Source: Niveibacterium microcysteis (GTDB taxonomy: Bacteria; Pseudomonadota; Gammaproteobacteria; Burkholderiales; Rhodocyclaceae). From it: a DNA stretch of 64,000 nucleotides. The stretch is taken from positions 1,240,001 to 1,304,000 of the forward strand of contig NZ_CP071060.1 in assembly GCF_017161445.1 (NCBI RefSeq). Direction: 5' to 3'. This document shows positions 1-8,705 of the stretch, in pieces. Within the stretch, counting starts at the first letter, position 1, and every line of letters begins with the position of its first letter. The translations under genes and the position numbers were made by a program. The notes beneath the pieces were generated by a model, which saw only the letters and a program-made list of their open reading frames with translations, did no database searches and was not told the DNA's origin.

Positions 1-225
1 CCGGAGCTCGTGCGCGACGGTGAAACGGGTAGCTTGGTTCCGCCTGCTGCGCCGCAGGTTTTGGCCGATGCATTGTTGGCCCTTGCGACGGATCCTGCGC
101 GGATAAGAGCGCAGGGGCTCGCGTCGCGTCGCCGTATCGAGGCCGATTTCAGCCTCGACGCCATGGTGGCGCGCTATGGAAGTCTGTATTCGCGTGCGCT
201 CGAGGCAATCGATCGGCGCGCTTGA
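1..225 (+). CDS. Glycosyltransferase family 4, C-terminal end (cut by window start)
   Basis: The reading frame is open from base 1 and ends with TGA at 223. The visible 74 residues contain the family-4 glycosyltransferase tail motif ELVRDGETGSLVPP, which holds the end of the nucleotide-sugar binding segment, followed by the usual C-terminal helices. It would transfer a sugar from a nucleotide donor to a lipid-linked glycan at the cytoplasmic membrane face. It sits 50 bp before the amidotransferase gene and is probably the first glycosyltransferase of the XrtA-linked locus. The exact subfamily cannot be told because most of the gene lies outside the window. Confidence 0.85.
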   Translation, partial: PELVRDGETGSLVPPAAPQVLADALLALATDPARIRAQGLASRRRIEADFSLDAMVARYGSLYSRALEAIDRRA

Positions 226-275
226 ATCGCAAACCCGGTGCGCCGCAGCGCATCGAATGATGAGGTAGCGCGAGT

Positions 276-2204
276 ATGTGCGGTATTGCCGGCATGTTTG
301 ATACGCGGGGGCGACGCGAGCCGCCGCGCGAAATCGTCGAGCGCATGGCGGACGTGCAGCGCCACCGTGGGCCGGATGAGACCGGGTTTCACTTCGAACC
401 AGGTGTGGCGTTCGCCCATCGCCGCCTGTCGGTCATCGATCCGACGCTGGGCCAACAGCCTTTGAGCAACGAAGACGGTTCCGTTGTCGTCGTTTTCAAC
501 GGCGAGATCTACAACTTCCAGGAGTTGGTGCCGGAGCTTAAGGCGCTTGGCCACACCTTCCGCACGCACAGCGATACCGAAGTGATCGTGCATGCCTGGG
601 AGTCCTGGGGCGAGGCGTGTGTGGCGCGCTTCCGCGGCATGTTTGCGTTCGTGCTGTGGGATCGCAAGCGCGAGACGCTCTTCGTTGCGCGTGACCGTCT
701 TGGCGTAAAGCCCCTGTTCTACGCCTTGCTGGACGACGGCATGTTCCTGTTCGGCTCCGAACTCAAGGCCCTGCTCGCGCATCCGCGCTTCCCGCGCGAG
801 ATTGAACCGGAGTGTGTCGAGGATTACTTTGCGTTGGGCTACATCCCGGAGCCGCGTTGCATTTTCCGCGGCGCGTTCAAGCTGCCGCCAGGCGAGTCGT
901 TTGTCCTGCGCCGAGGTGACACGCAGTGCCGGCCAGCGCCCTATTGGGACGTCCGCTTCACCTGCGATAACCGGCTCAGTGTTGAAGCAGCCTCGGATGA
1001 ATTGGTCGAGCGCCTGCGCGAATCGGTGCGACTGCGCATGATCGCGGATGTGCCGCTCGGTGCTTTCCTGTCGGGCGGCGTGGACTCAAGTGCCGTCGTG
1101 GCAACGATGGCGCATCTATCGTCGGAGCCCGTCAACACCTGTTCGATCGCATTCGATGACCCAGCGTTTAACGAGTCCGAGTTCGCCGCAATGGTTGCAC
1201 GCCGGTATGGCACCAATCACCATGTGGAGACGGTGGCGAGCGACGATTTCGATTTGATCGACGAACTCGCCCGGCTGTACGACGAACCCTATGCCGACAG
1301 CTCTGCGATTCCGACCTACAGGGTTTGCCAGCTCGCTCGCAAGCGGGTGACGGTGGCCTTGTCCGGCGACGGCGGTGATGAAAGCCTCGGCGGCTACCGC
1401 CGACACCGGCTGCATGTGATGGAGGAGCGCATGCGTACAGCCTTGCCGTTGGGCGTGCGCAAACCGGTCTTCGGCTTGTTGGGGCGTCTGTACCCGAAAG
1501 CAGACTGGGCGCCGCGCGTGTTTCGTGCAAAGACGACGTTCGAAGCGCTCGCACGCGATTCGGTCGAAGCCTACTTCCATACCATGTCGGTCCTCCGCGA
1601 CAACCAACGCCATGCGCTCTACAGCAATGCGTTCCGCGCACGTCTGGGTGGCTACTCGGCGGTCGAGGTGTTCCACCGCCATGCCCGCCACGCCGGCACT
1701 GACGACCCGCTCGCGCTGATCCAGTACCTCGACTTGAAGACCTACCTCGTCGGTGACATCAATACCAAGGTCGATCGCGCATCAATGGCGCACTCGCTGG
1801 AAGTACGCGAGCCTTTGATGGACCACAAGCTGGTCGAATGGCTTGCAACCCTGCCATCGGATCTGAAGCTGCGCGGCATGGAGGGGAAATTCATTTTCAA
1901 GAAGGCGATGGAACCCTATCTGCCAGCGGATGTGCTCTATCGGCCCAAAATGGGCTTCGCGGTGCCGCTTGCCCGCTGGTTCCGCGGCCCCTTGCGCGAA
2001 CGCGTTCGAGAGTCCTTGCTTGGCGAGCGCATGGCCGATACCGGCTTGTTCAACCAATCGTACTTGCAGCATCTCGTCAGCGATCACCAGTCTGGCGTGA
2101 AGGATTACAGCGCCTCCATCTGGGCGCTGCTGATGTTCGAAGCGTTCCTGCGTAATGTTGCCGGTGATGCGGTACAACCCGCCGCCCTTGGGATGGCAAG
2201 CTGA
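276..2204 (+). CDS. Asparagine-synthase-like amidotransferase 1, exosortase A system-associated
   Basis: The 642-residue protein starts MCGIAGMFD, so Cys2 is available as the glutaminase nucleophile after Met removal. Further glutaminase-domain motifs are RHRGPDETG (about residue 30) and FNGEIYNF (about 75). The synthetase domain has the PP-loop SGGVDSS near residue 266 and LSGDGGDE near 362, so both half-reactions look intact. It should use glutamine nitrogen and ATP to amidate a carboxylate, presumably on a polysaccharide sugar or precursor rather than free aspartate. Proteins of this form are a marker of exosortase A/PEP-CTERM polysaccharide loci (known for the family). The next gene starts 2 bp after its stop, which implies one transcript. 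Confidence 0.92.
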   Translation: MCGIAGMFDTRGRREPPREIVERMADVQRHRGPDETGFHFEPGVAFAHRRLSVIDPTLGQQPLSNEDGSVVVVFNGEIYNFQELVPELKALGHTFRTHSDTEVIVHAWESWGEACVARFRGMFAFVLWDRKRETLFVARDRLGVKPLFYALLDDGMFLFGSELKALLAHPRFPREIEPECVEDYFALGYIPEPRCIFRGAFKLPPGESFVLRRGDTQCRPAPYWDVRFTCDNRLSVEAASDELVERLRESVRLRMIADVPLGAFLSGGVDSSAVVATMAHLSSEPVNTCSIAFDDPAFNESEFAAMVARRYGTNHHVETVASDDFDLIDELARLYDEPYADSSAIPTYRVCQLARKRVTVALSGDGGDESLGGYRRHRLHVMEERMRTALPLGVRKPVFGLLGRLYPKADWAPRVFRAKTTFEALARDSVEAYFHTMSVLRDNQRHALYSNAFRARLGGYSAVEVFHRHARHAGTDDPLALIQYLDLKTYLVGDINTKVDRASMAHSLEVREPLMDHKLVEWLATLPSDLKLRGMEGKFIFKKAMEPYLPADVLYRPKMGFAVPLARWFRGPLRERVRESLLGERMADTGLFNQSYLQHLVSDHQSGVKDYSASIWALLMFEAFLRNVAGDAVQPAALGMAS

Positions 2205-2205
2205 C

Positions 2206-3423
2206 ATGCGTGTTCTTCATATCCTCGACCACTCCATTCCGCTGCACAGCGGCTACACCTTCCGAACTGCGGCGATCCTTCGCGAGCAGCGCCGCCTGGG
2301 GTGGGAGACCTTCCATGTGACCTCGCCAAAACAGGGGCCATGCGCGGCTGCGGACGAAACGGTCGACGGCCTGCGGTTCTTTCGTACACCAATGCCCACC
2401 GCAGCGTGGTCGGGCAAGCCACTGTTGGGCGAACTGGAGCTGATGCGCCAGTTGGAACGGCGGATTGACGAGTTGATTGTTCAGCTCAAGCCGCAGGTCC
2501 TGCATGCGCATTCGCCCGTCCTTAACGCAATTCCCGCAATCCGTGCTGCGCGCCGACATGGGCTGCCTGTGGTCTATGAAGTGCGGGCGTTCTGGGAGGA
2601 CGCTGCGGTTGATCATGGCACCACACAGGAGGGCAGCCTGCGTTACCGCGCCACCCGTGCGCTGGAGACCTGGGCGCTGCGTCGCGTGGATCATGTCACC
2701 TGCATTTGCGAGGGGTTGCGTGCGGACATCGTTGCGCGCGGAATTCCTGCCGAGCGGGTCACGGTGATTCCGAACGCGGTCGACGCGGAGGCGTTCGACG
2801 CAGGGGCGGCCCCGGACCTCGCACTCAAACAGTCGCTCGGGCTCGATGGCGCCGAGGTGCTTGGTTTCATCGGTTCCTTCTATGCCTACGAAGGGCTCGA
2901 TCTGTTGCTTGAAGCGATGCCCGATATTCTCGCGCGACGCCCGAAGGCGCGGTTGCTGCTGGTCGGCGGTGGTCCGCAGGATGCTGCGCTGAAGCGTCAG
3001 GCGGAGACCCTGGGCTTGGGTGACAAAGTGATATTCACCGGGCGGGTGCCGCATGCAGAGGTCGGCCGCTACTACGACCTCGTCGATGTGCTGGTCTATC
3101 CGCGACACCCGATGCGGCTTACCGAGCTTGTGACGCCGCTCAAGCCGCTGGAGGCGATGGCGCAGCAACGTGTATTCGTCGCGTCGGACGTCGGCGGCCA
3201 TCGTGAGCTTGTCCGCGACGGCGAGACCGGTGTGTTGTTCCGCGCCGGCAACCCGGTTGCGCTTGCTGACGCGGTGTCGCGTCTGCTGGCGTCGCCAGAG
3301 CGCTGGCCCGCCTTGCGCGCAGCTGGCCGGCAGTTCGTCGAAAGCGAACGGACCTGGCGAAACAGCGTTGCGCGCTATCAGGCAATTTACCGTAGGCTGG
3401 TTGCCGGGCCTGTCTGCGCGTGA
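2206..3423 (+). CDS. Glycosyltransferase, exosortase A system-associated (Daro_2409-type)
   Basis: The 405-residue GT-B glycosyltransferase starts at the ATG directly after the upstream TGA; longer starts would run into the amidotransferase gene. The N-terminus MRVLHILDHSIPLHSGYTFR is characteristic of the glycosyltransferase subfamily found in exosortase A loci. The C-terminal half holds the donor-binding region, with EAMAQQRVFVASDVGGHREL and a GETGVLF segment near residues 325-350. It probably adds one sugar of the repeat unit on the cytoplasmic side of the inner membrane. Its stop overlaps the next gene by 4 bp (GTGA), so the two are translationally coupled. Donor and acceptor cannot be read from sequence. 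Confidence 0.9.
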   Translation: MRVLHILDHSIPLHSGYTFRTAAILREQRRLGWETFHVTSPKQGPCAAADETVDGLRFFRTPMPTAAWSGKPLLGELELMRQLERRIDELIVQLKPQVLHAHSPVLNAIPAIRAARRHGLPVVYEVRAFWEDAAVDHGTTQEGSLRYRATRALETWALRRVDHVTCICEGLRADIVARGIPAERVTVIPNAVDAEAFDAGAAPDLALKQSLGLDGAEVLGFIGSFYAYEGLDLLLEAMPDILARRPKARLLLVGGGPQDAALKRQAETLGLGDKVIFTGRVPHAEVGRYYDLVDVLVYPRHPMRLTELVTPLKPLEAMAQQRVFVASDVGGHRELVRDGETGVLFRAGNPVALADAVSRLLASPERWPALRAAGRQFVESERTWRNSVARYQAIYRRLVAGPVCA

Positions 3424-4613
3424 GTCGGCCGATCCGTACCCTGCTGTTTTCGACGCTTTATCCAAGCGTCGCGCGGCCGACACATGGCGTGTTTGTCGAA
3501 ACGCGGCTGCGCGAACTGCTCAAGACCGGCAAGGTTGAAACGCGCGTCGTCGCGCCGGTGCCATGGTTCCCGTCGCGCGCTGAACGCTTCGGCGACTGGG
3601 CGCGCATGGCCGCGACCCCGGCATACGAAGAGCGCGATGGCGTCAAGATCTGGCATCCACGCTACCTGCTACCGCCCAAGGTGGGGATGACCGTTGCACC
3701 GCTGACCCTTGCGCTGGGTGCGCGGGCGACGGTTTCCCGGTTGCTGCGCGAGGGCTTTGATTTCGACTTGATCGACGCGCACTACTACTACCCGGACGGC
3801 GTGGCGGCCGCCATGCTTGCGGGTTGGTTCAAGAAGCCGTTCGTGATTACCGCGCGCGGCACCGACCTCAACCTGATCCCGTGCTACCCCCTGCCGCGGC
3901 GCATGATTCAGTGGGCCGCGGCGCAGGCGGCTGGCTCGATCGGAGTCTGCAGCGCTTTGCTCGATGTGCTGCGCGAGATGGGGGCGGACGACAGCCGTCT
4001 CCATGTAATGCGAAACGGCGTCGATCTTCAGCGCTTCTCGCCGCGCTCGCAGTCTGAATGCCGAGCGCGACTAGGCTTGCCGATACAGGGGCGGTTGCTG
4101 GTGTCGGTCGGGCATCTGGTCGAACGCAAGGGGCATCATCTAGTGATTGAGGCGTTGGATCACCTGCCTGATGCCAGCCTTGTCATCGTGGGCGACGGCG
4201 AGGAGCGCGCGCGTTTGCATGAAGCGGCTGCGCTGCCGGGGCGTCAGGGCCGCGTGCTCTTCGCTGGGGCGCAACCCAATACCGCGCTTTCCGAGTGGTA
4301 CAGCGCTGCGGATGCCCTCGTGCTGGCGTCGAGCCGCGAGGGCTGGGCGAACGTCCTGCTTGAGAGCATGGCCTGCGGTACGCCCGTGGTGGCGACGCGG
4401 ATCTGGGGTACGCCGGAGGTCGTCGCTGCGCCGGAGGCCGGCGAACTGGTCGACCGACGCGATGCGCAAAGCATTGCTCAAGCTGTACAGCGACTCTTCG
4501 AGCGTTCGCCCGACCGCGCCGCGGTGCGCCGCTATGCAGAGAACTTCGGTTGGGAGCCGACCTCACAGGCGCAGGTGGATCTCTTTTCCCGCATCAGCGG
4601 TGCGGCGGCGTGA
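3420..4613 (+). CDS. Glycosyltransferase family 4
   Basis: The 397-residue protein starts at a GTG that overlaps the previous stop. The N-terminal domain has the acceptor-side pattern FSTLYPSVARPTHGVFVETR, typical of family-4 glycosyltransferases from exopolysaccharide loci. The C-terminal domain carries VSVGHLVERKGHHLVIEAL and the E-x7-E type donor site in LESMACGTPVVATRIWGTPE. It probably transfers a hexose onto the growing lipid-linked repeat unit in the cytoplasm. It is the third glycosyltransferase of the plus-strand run and is followed 9 bp later by the membrane ligase/polymerase gene. The exact sugar is unknown. Confidence 0.88.
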   Translation: MSRPIRTLLFSTLYPSVARPTHGVFVETRLRELLKTGKVETRVVAPVPWFPSRAERFGDWARMAATPAYEERDGVKIWHPRYLLPPKVGMTVAPLTLALGARATVSRLLREGFDFDLIDAHYYYPDGVAAAMLAGWFKKPFVITARGTDLNLIPCYPLPRRMIQWAAAQAAGSIGVCSALLDVLREMGADDSRLHVMRNGVDLQRFSPRSQSECRARLGLPIQGRLLVSVGHLVERKGHHLVIEALDHLPDASLVIVGDGEERARLHEAAALPGRQGRVLFAGAQPNTALSEWYSAADALVLASSREGWANVLLESMACGTPVVATRIWGTPEVVAAPEAGELVDRRDAQSIAQAVQRLFERSPDRAAVRRYAENFGWEPTSQAQVDLFSRISGAAA

Positions 4614-4622
4614 GGCGCAAAT

Positions 4623-5927
4623 ATGCGTGACATACTGATCCTGCTTCTCATCCTTGGCTTTGCCTTGGCGGCGCTGCGTCGACCATGGATCGGCGTGATG
4701 GGGTGGACCTGGATCTCGATCATGAACCCCCACCGCCTGACCTGGCGGCTTGAAGACTTGCCCGTTGCTGCGCTGATGGCCGGCTGCACCCTGATCGGCC
4801 TGACGCTCACGCGAGAGAAGCGTCAGCCTTTCATCTCGCCCTCGGTTGCCGTGCTGCTCATGTTCATGATCTGGATGTGCATCACCTATCCGTTCTCAAT
4901 CTTCGAGGATAAGAGTTGGGAGATGTTCACCCGTGTCATGAAGATTGATTTCATGATTCTCGTCGCACTGATGCTGTTGCGAACGCGCGCGCATATTCAG
5001 TGGCTGACCTGGGCTATCGTGTTTTCGATCGGGTTCTTTGGTGTCAAGGGCGGCCTATTCACGATTGCCACCGGCGGCAACTTCCGCGTCTGGGGCCCGG
5101 CTGAATCCTTCATCGAAGGCAACAACGAAATCGCGCTCGCGATGATCATCACGATTCCGCTGATGCGCTACCTGCAACTGCAATTGGCGCCCGACAAAAA
5201 GTGGCAGCGGCACGCCTTTACTTTGGCGATGCTCTTGACCGCGGCTGCGGCAGTGGGTAGCCACTCACGCGGTGCGCTGCTGGCCATCGCGGCCATGTCC
5301 GGGTTCCTCTGGTTGCGCAGTCCGAACAAGCTGGCCGGTGGCATTGTCATGGTCGTTGCAGCCGTCGGGCTGGTCGCCTTCATGCCCGAGCAGTGGAGCT
5401 CGCGCATGCACACCATCGGCGAGTATCAGCAAGACGCCTCAGCGATGGGCCGGATCAATGCCTGGTGGATGGCCTGGAACCTGGCGAGTGATCGCTTCTT
5501 CGGCGGGGGTTTCCAGATCTATTCGCTGATCGTGTTCCAGCAGTACGCCCCCGATCCGACCGATGTGCATGCGGCACACAGCATTTATTTCCAGGTGCTG
5601 GGCGAGCATGGTTTCGTCGGCTTGTTCCTGTTCCTGCTGCTGTGGTTCATGGTTTGGCGCGATGGCGCATGGCTGCGCAAGCACACTCAGGACCTGCCGG
5701 AGGCGCGGTGGGCACGGGATCTGGGGTCGATGTGCCAAGTGGCGCTGGTCGGTTATCTGGTTGGCGGCGCGTTCCTCAGCCTCGCGTACTTTGACCTTCC
5801 GTATAACCTTCTGGTGCTGACGGCGCTTACGCGGCGCTGGGTTGCCGAGCGTGCATGGCTGACTGAGCCTGCCGACGCGCCGCTCATTGGAAACAGATCC
5901 GCCAAACGAGTGGAAGCCGCCACATGA
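4623..5927 (+). CDS. Putative O-glycosylation ligase / Wzy-like polymerase, exosortase A system-associated
   Basis: The 434-residue polytopic membrane protein has about ten hydrophobic segments and a long periplasmic loop. The N-terminal block LRRPWIGVMGWTWISIMNPH is a strong marker of the O-antigen ligase-like family linked to exosortase A. The Wzy/WaaL-type region lies around residues 270-330 and includes HAAHSIYFQVLGEHGFVGLF. It should join or polymerise undecaprenyl-linked glycan units on the periplasmic face. Whether it makes the exopolysaccharide or glycosylates PEP-CTERM proteins is not settled for this family. Its end overlaps the deacetylase start by 4 bp. Confidence 0.88.
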   Translation: MRDILILLLILGFALAALRRPWIGVMGWTWISIMNPHRLTWRLEDLPVAALMAGCTLIGLTLTREKRQPFISPSVAVLLMFMIWMCITYPFSIFEDKSWEMFTRVMKIDFMILVALMLLRTRAHIQWLTWAIVFSIGFFGVKGGLFTIATGGNFRVWGPAESFIEGNNEIALAMIITIPLMRYLQLQLAPDKKWQRHAFTLAMLLTAAAAVGSHSRGALLAIAAMSGFLWLRSPNKLAGGIVMVVAAVGLVAFMPEQWSSRMHTIGEYQQDASAMGRINAWWMAWNLASDRFFGGGFQIYSLIVFQQYAPDPTDVHAAHSIYFQVLGEHGFVGLFLFLLLWFMVWRDGAWLRKHTQDLPEARWARDLGSMCQVALVGYLVGGAFLSLAYFDLPYNLLVLTALTRRWVAERAWLTEPADAPLIGNRSAKRVEAAT

Positions 5928-6880
5928 TCCGTGCAGGCCTGACCGTATTGTCGCCTCGGGGCACGCGTGCGCGATTGTCGGTGTTCATCTGGCACCGGGT
6001 TGCTCCGACGCCGGATCCGATGTTCCCGGGCGAACTGCATGCTGAGCGCTTTGCGCGCACGCTGGGCTGGATCAAGCGCTGGTTCAATGTGCTGCCCTTG
6101 GACGAGGCGGTAAGGCGCCTGAGCGACGGCGCCTTACCGGCGCGCGCTGCCGCCATTACCTTCGATGACGGCTATGCAGACAACCTGACCGTCGCCGCGC
6201 CCATCTTGCAGGCGGCCGGCTTGCATGCCACCTTCTTCGTTGCCACCGGCTATCTCGATGGTGGGCGCATGTGGAACGACGGTTTGATCGAAGCGGTGCG
6301 CCGTTCGCCGCTCGATGTTCTCGACACCCCGCAGTGGGGCCGCTTCTCCCTGGCGGACTGGCGAGGGCGGGAAGCGGCTGCGTTGCGCTTGATCGACCAG
6401 ATCAAGTACCTCGAACCCACTGCTCGGGAACAGGCTGTCGTTGACGTGGCGCGCGCCGCTCACACGACGCTGCCGACCGATCTGATGATGAGCAGTACTC
6501 AGGTCGTTCAGCTACACCGGCTTGGTTTCGCGATCGGTGCGCATACGGTGAGCCACCCGATCCTGGCGAAGATCTCGCTGCCGCGTGCGAGGGAAGAGAT
6601 TGGAGGCGGGCGTGACGTGTTGGAGCGGCTGATCGGCGCGCGCGTGCCATTGTTTGCCTATCCGAACGGTAAGCCCGGGCGCGACTACCTGCCCGAGCAC
6701 GTTGCGCTCGTAAGCGAACTTGGCTTCGATGCAGCGGTGTCGACGGCCTGGGGGGCCTCTGCTTCCGGTGACGATATCTTCCAGCTGCGTCGGTTCACGC
6801 CTTGGGACGCGGGGCGCCTTCGTTTCGGGATCCGGATGGCACAGAACCTCGCGCAACCCTTGCGCGAGGCGCTGGTATAA
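5924..6880 (+). CDS. Polysaccharide deacetylase family protein (NodB domain, CE4)
   Basis: The 318-residue protein starts at an ATG that overlaps the previous stop (ATGA). It has the CE4 metal-site motif TFDDGYADN near residue 80, which supplies the catalytic base and a metal-binding Asp. The second metal motif HTVSH is near residue 206, and FAYPNGKPGRDY follows. It should hydrolyse N- or O-acetyl groups from a sugar of the exopolysaccharide or its precursor. No signal peptide is evident, so it may act in the cytoplasm or be membrane-associated. Its stop is only 4 bp from the stop of the convergent amidotransferase gene. Confidence 0.87.
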   Translation: MIRAGLTVLSPRGTRARLSVFIWHRVAPTPDPMFPGELHAERFARTLGWIKRWFNVLPLDEAVRRLSDGALPARAAAITFDDGYADNLTVAAPILQAAGLHATFFVATGYLDGGRMWNDGLIEAVRRSPLDVLDTPQWGRFSLADWRGREAAALRLIDQIKYLEPTAREQAVVDVARAAHTTLPTDLMMSSTQVVQLHRLGFAIGAHTVSHPILAKISLPRAREEIGGGRDVLERLIGARVPLFAYPNGKPGRDYLPEHVALVSELGFDAAVSTAWGASASGDDIFQLRRFTPWDAGRLRFGIRMAQNLAQPLREALV

Positions 6881-6884
6881 CGGG

Positions 6885-8705
6885 CTAGAAACGGGTGTCT
6901 GGCGCGTTGGCGCGTAGCCACTGCTCAAGCATCATGCCGATCCACACCATCTCACCGTAATAGCCGGGATGGGCGGGCAACAGCTCACCGAAGAGCGCAT
7001 CGACGAAGCCTCGCTGCAGGATGCCGCGGTCTACTAGCCCATGCACCGAATCGCGCGAGAGCGTGCGCAAGGCGGGGTCCGACAAGGCCCAGTGGCCAAA
7101 GGGGAGGCCGAAGCCGTGCTTCTTCTTCGTCAGAATTTCGTCGGGCAGGAAGCCCCGCAGTGCGTCCTTGAAGAACCAGCGAAGCTTGAAACCCTTGAGT
7201 TTCATCGCATCAGGCAGCGACAAGGCGATTGCGATGAGATCCTCGTTCAGCAGAGGGAAGCCAACATCAAGCCCTGCCAATGAGGTCGTGCCGATCACCT
7301 TCGGCAAGTCGTTGTCGGCGAGGGTGAAACGCCAGTCGAACCCGAGCTCGTGATCGAGCACGGTGTCGGCACGCACGCCATCCCAGACGCGCCGACGCAA
7401 TTGAAGCGGCGCGTCGGCGTCAGTCAGGGCGCGGAATTGCGGGCCGAGCACCGAGTCCTGCCCGAGACGTTGCAACAGGTTGTATTGCTCCGTTCGAGCG
7501 AGCGGCGACATACGTGCCTGCTCGACATAGCTGCAGGCCTTGCTTACGCCGGGAATGCGGCTTGCCCATCCGGCGCCCGCAACTGGTTCGATCAGACTGC
7601 TGCGTATCGCGGCGGGAATCGCTTGGTAGAGTTCAAAAACCTTTTGCTTCGCGTAACGCGCGTTGCCGCCAAAGAGTTCGTCGCCGCCGTCGCCCGCGAG
7701 CAGCTTGTCGTAACCGTCGGCACGTGCCATCAGTCCAAGGCAGTAGGCCGGCAGCGCTGACGAATTTCCGAACGGCTGGTCGTAGCTGGCTGCGACGGTA
7801 GGGATATGGCTGACGAGATCCTGTGCCGTGATGTAGTACTCGCGGTGGTCGACGCCGTAAGCCTTGGCCGCAATCCGTGCGTACTCCATTTCGTCGTAGC
7901 CCGCGGTGTCGAAACCGATCGAGTAGCCCCGTGGCTGCTCACCGGAGACGTCACGCAGCATGCCGATGACGGTTGAGCTATCCGTTCCGCCAGAAAGGAA
8001 GGCTGCGACGCGTCCGGACCCCGATGATTCCCGTTCGACGGCCCCACGGATCGCGCCGACGAACTGCGCCTTTAGCGTGTCGATATCGCTGACAGGCGTT
8101 TGCGTGAAACGCGGTTGCCACCATTGCGTATCGCGAAGCCCGACGCTGTCGCGGCTGAGCATGTGGCCGGGCTCCAGGCGCGCAACGCCGCGAAATATCG
8201 TTCTTGGCGCAGGAATGACGTGGAAATAGAGGTAATCGAAGATCGCCTGCGGATCGATTTCCCTCTGTCTGATCGGGACCGCATCTGCGCGCGACGCTAC
8301 GGCAATGGCTGAGGCTTCCACGGCCCAGCACAGTGGATGGGTGGCGAAGCGATCGTTGAGGCAGCCGAGGCGAGCGCGATCGAGGTCGATCCAAAGCAAT
8401 GCGAAGCGGCCGCCCAGGCTGTTGGCGAGCCCGATCGGATCGTTAATCAACGCGTCAAGCAACGCCGACGGACCGGCGCTTGCATAGGCCGAAGCGAGAG
8501 CGGGGTCTTGCACCGTGGGGCGGCCGATTTGCACCACGAGTTGCCGGCTCGACCGGTCAAAACGAATATCAGGCCCCGCAGCTTGAAGCTGGAGGCCAGG
8601 CAACGTGATGTCTAACGCATCACTTAACGCGGCAGGCAGGTCGCGACTGGAGTCGATCTGAGCAGGATCGAAGCGGCAGACCAGCCGGTTGAGGCGGGCC
8701 GTCAT
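6885..8705 (-). CDS. Asparagine-synthase-like protein without the glutaminase cysteine
   Basis: The 606-residue protein resembles asparagine synthases across its length but begins MTARLNRLVCRF, so the N-terminal nucleophilic Cys2 of class II amidotransferases is missing. The ATP-pyrophosphatase part is intact: AFLSGGTDSSTVIGML near residue 240, LAGDGGDELFGG, and a C-terminal PDEILTKKKHGFGLPFGHW. It may therefore use free ammonia or another nucleophile, or act as an AMP-forming ligase in polysaccharide modification (inference). It is the last gene of a minus-strand run and overlaps the PLP decarboxylase gene by 4 bp. It is clearly different from the Cys2-containing homologue at 276-2204. Confidence 0.85.
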   Translation of the reverse strand: MTARLNRLVCRFDPAQIDSSRDLPAALSDALDITLPGLQLQAAGPDIRFDRSSRQLVVQIGRPTVQDPALASAYASAGPSALLDALINDPIGLANSLGGRFALLWIDLDRARLGCLNDRFATHPLCWAVEASAIAVASRADAVPIRQREIDPQAIFDYLYFHVIPAPRTIFRGVARLEPGHMLSRDSVGLRDTQWWQPRFTQTPVSDIDTLKAQFVGAIRGAVERESSGSGRVAAFLSGGTDSSTVIGMLRDVSGEQPRGYSIGFDTAGYDEMEYARIAAKAYGVDHREYYITAQDLVSHIPTVAASYDQPFGNSSALPAYCLGLMARADGYDKLLAGDGGDELFGGNARYAKQKVFELYQAIPAAIRSSLIEPVAGAGWASRIPGVSKACSYVEQARMSPLARTEQYNLLQRLGQDSVLGPQFRALTDADAPLQLRRRVWDGVRADTVLDHELGFDWRFTLADNDLPKVIGTTSLAGLDVGFPLLNEDLIAIALSLPDAMKLKGFKLRWFFKDALRGFLPDEILTKKKHGFGLPFGHWALSDPALRTLSRDSVHGLVDRGILQRGFVDALFGELLPAHPGYYGEMVWIGMMLEQWLRANAPDTRF

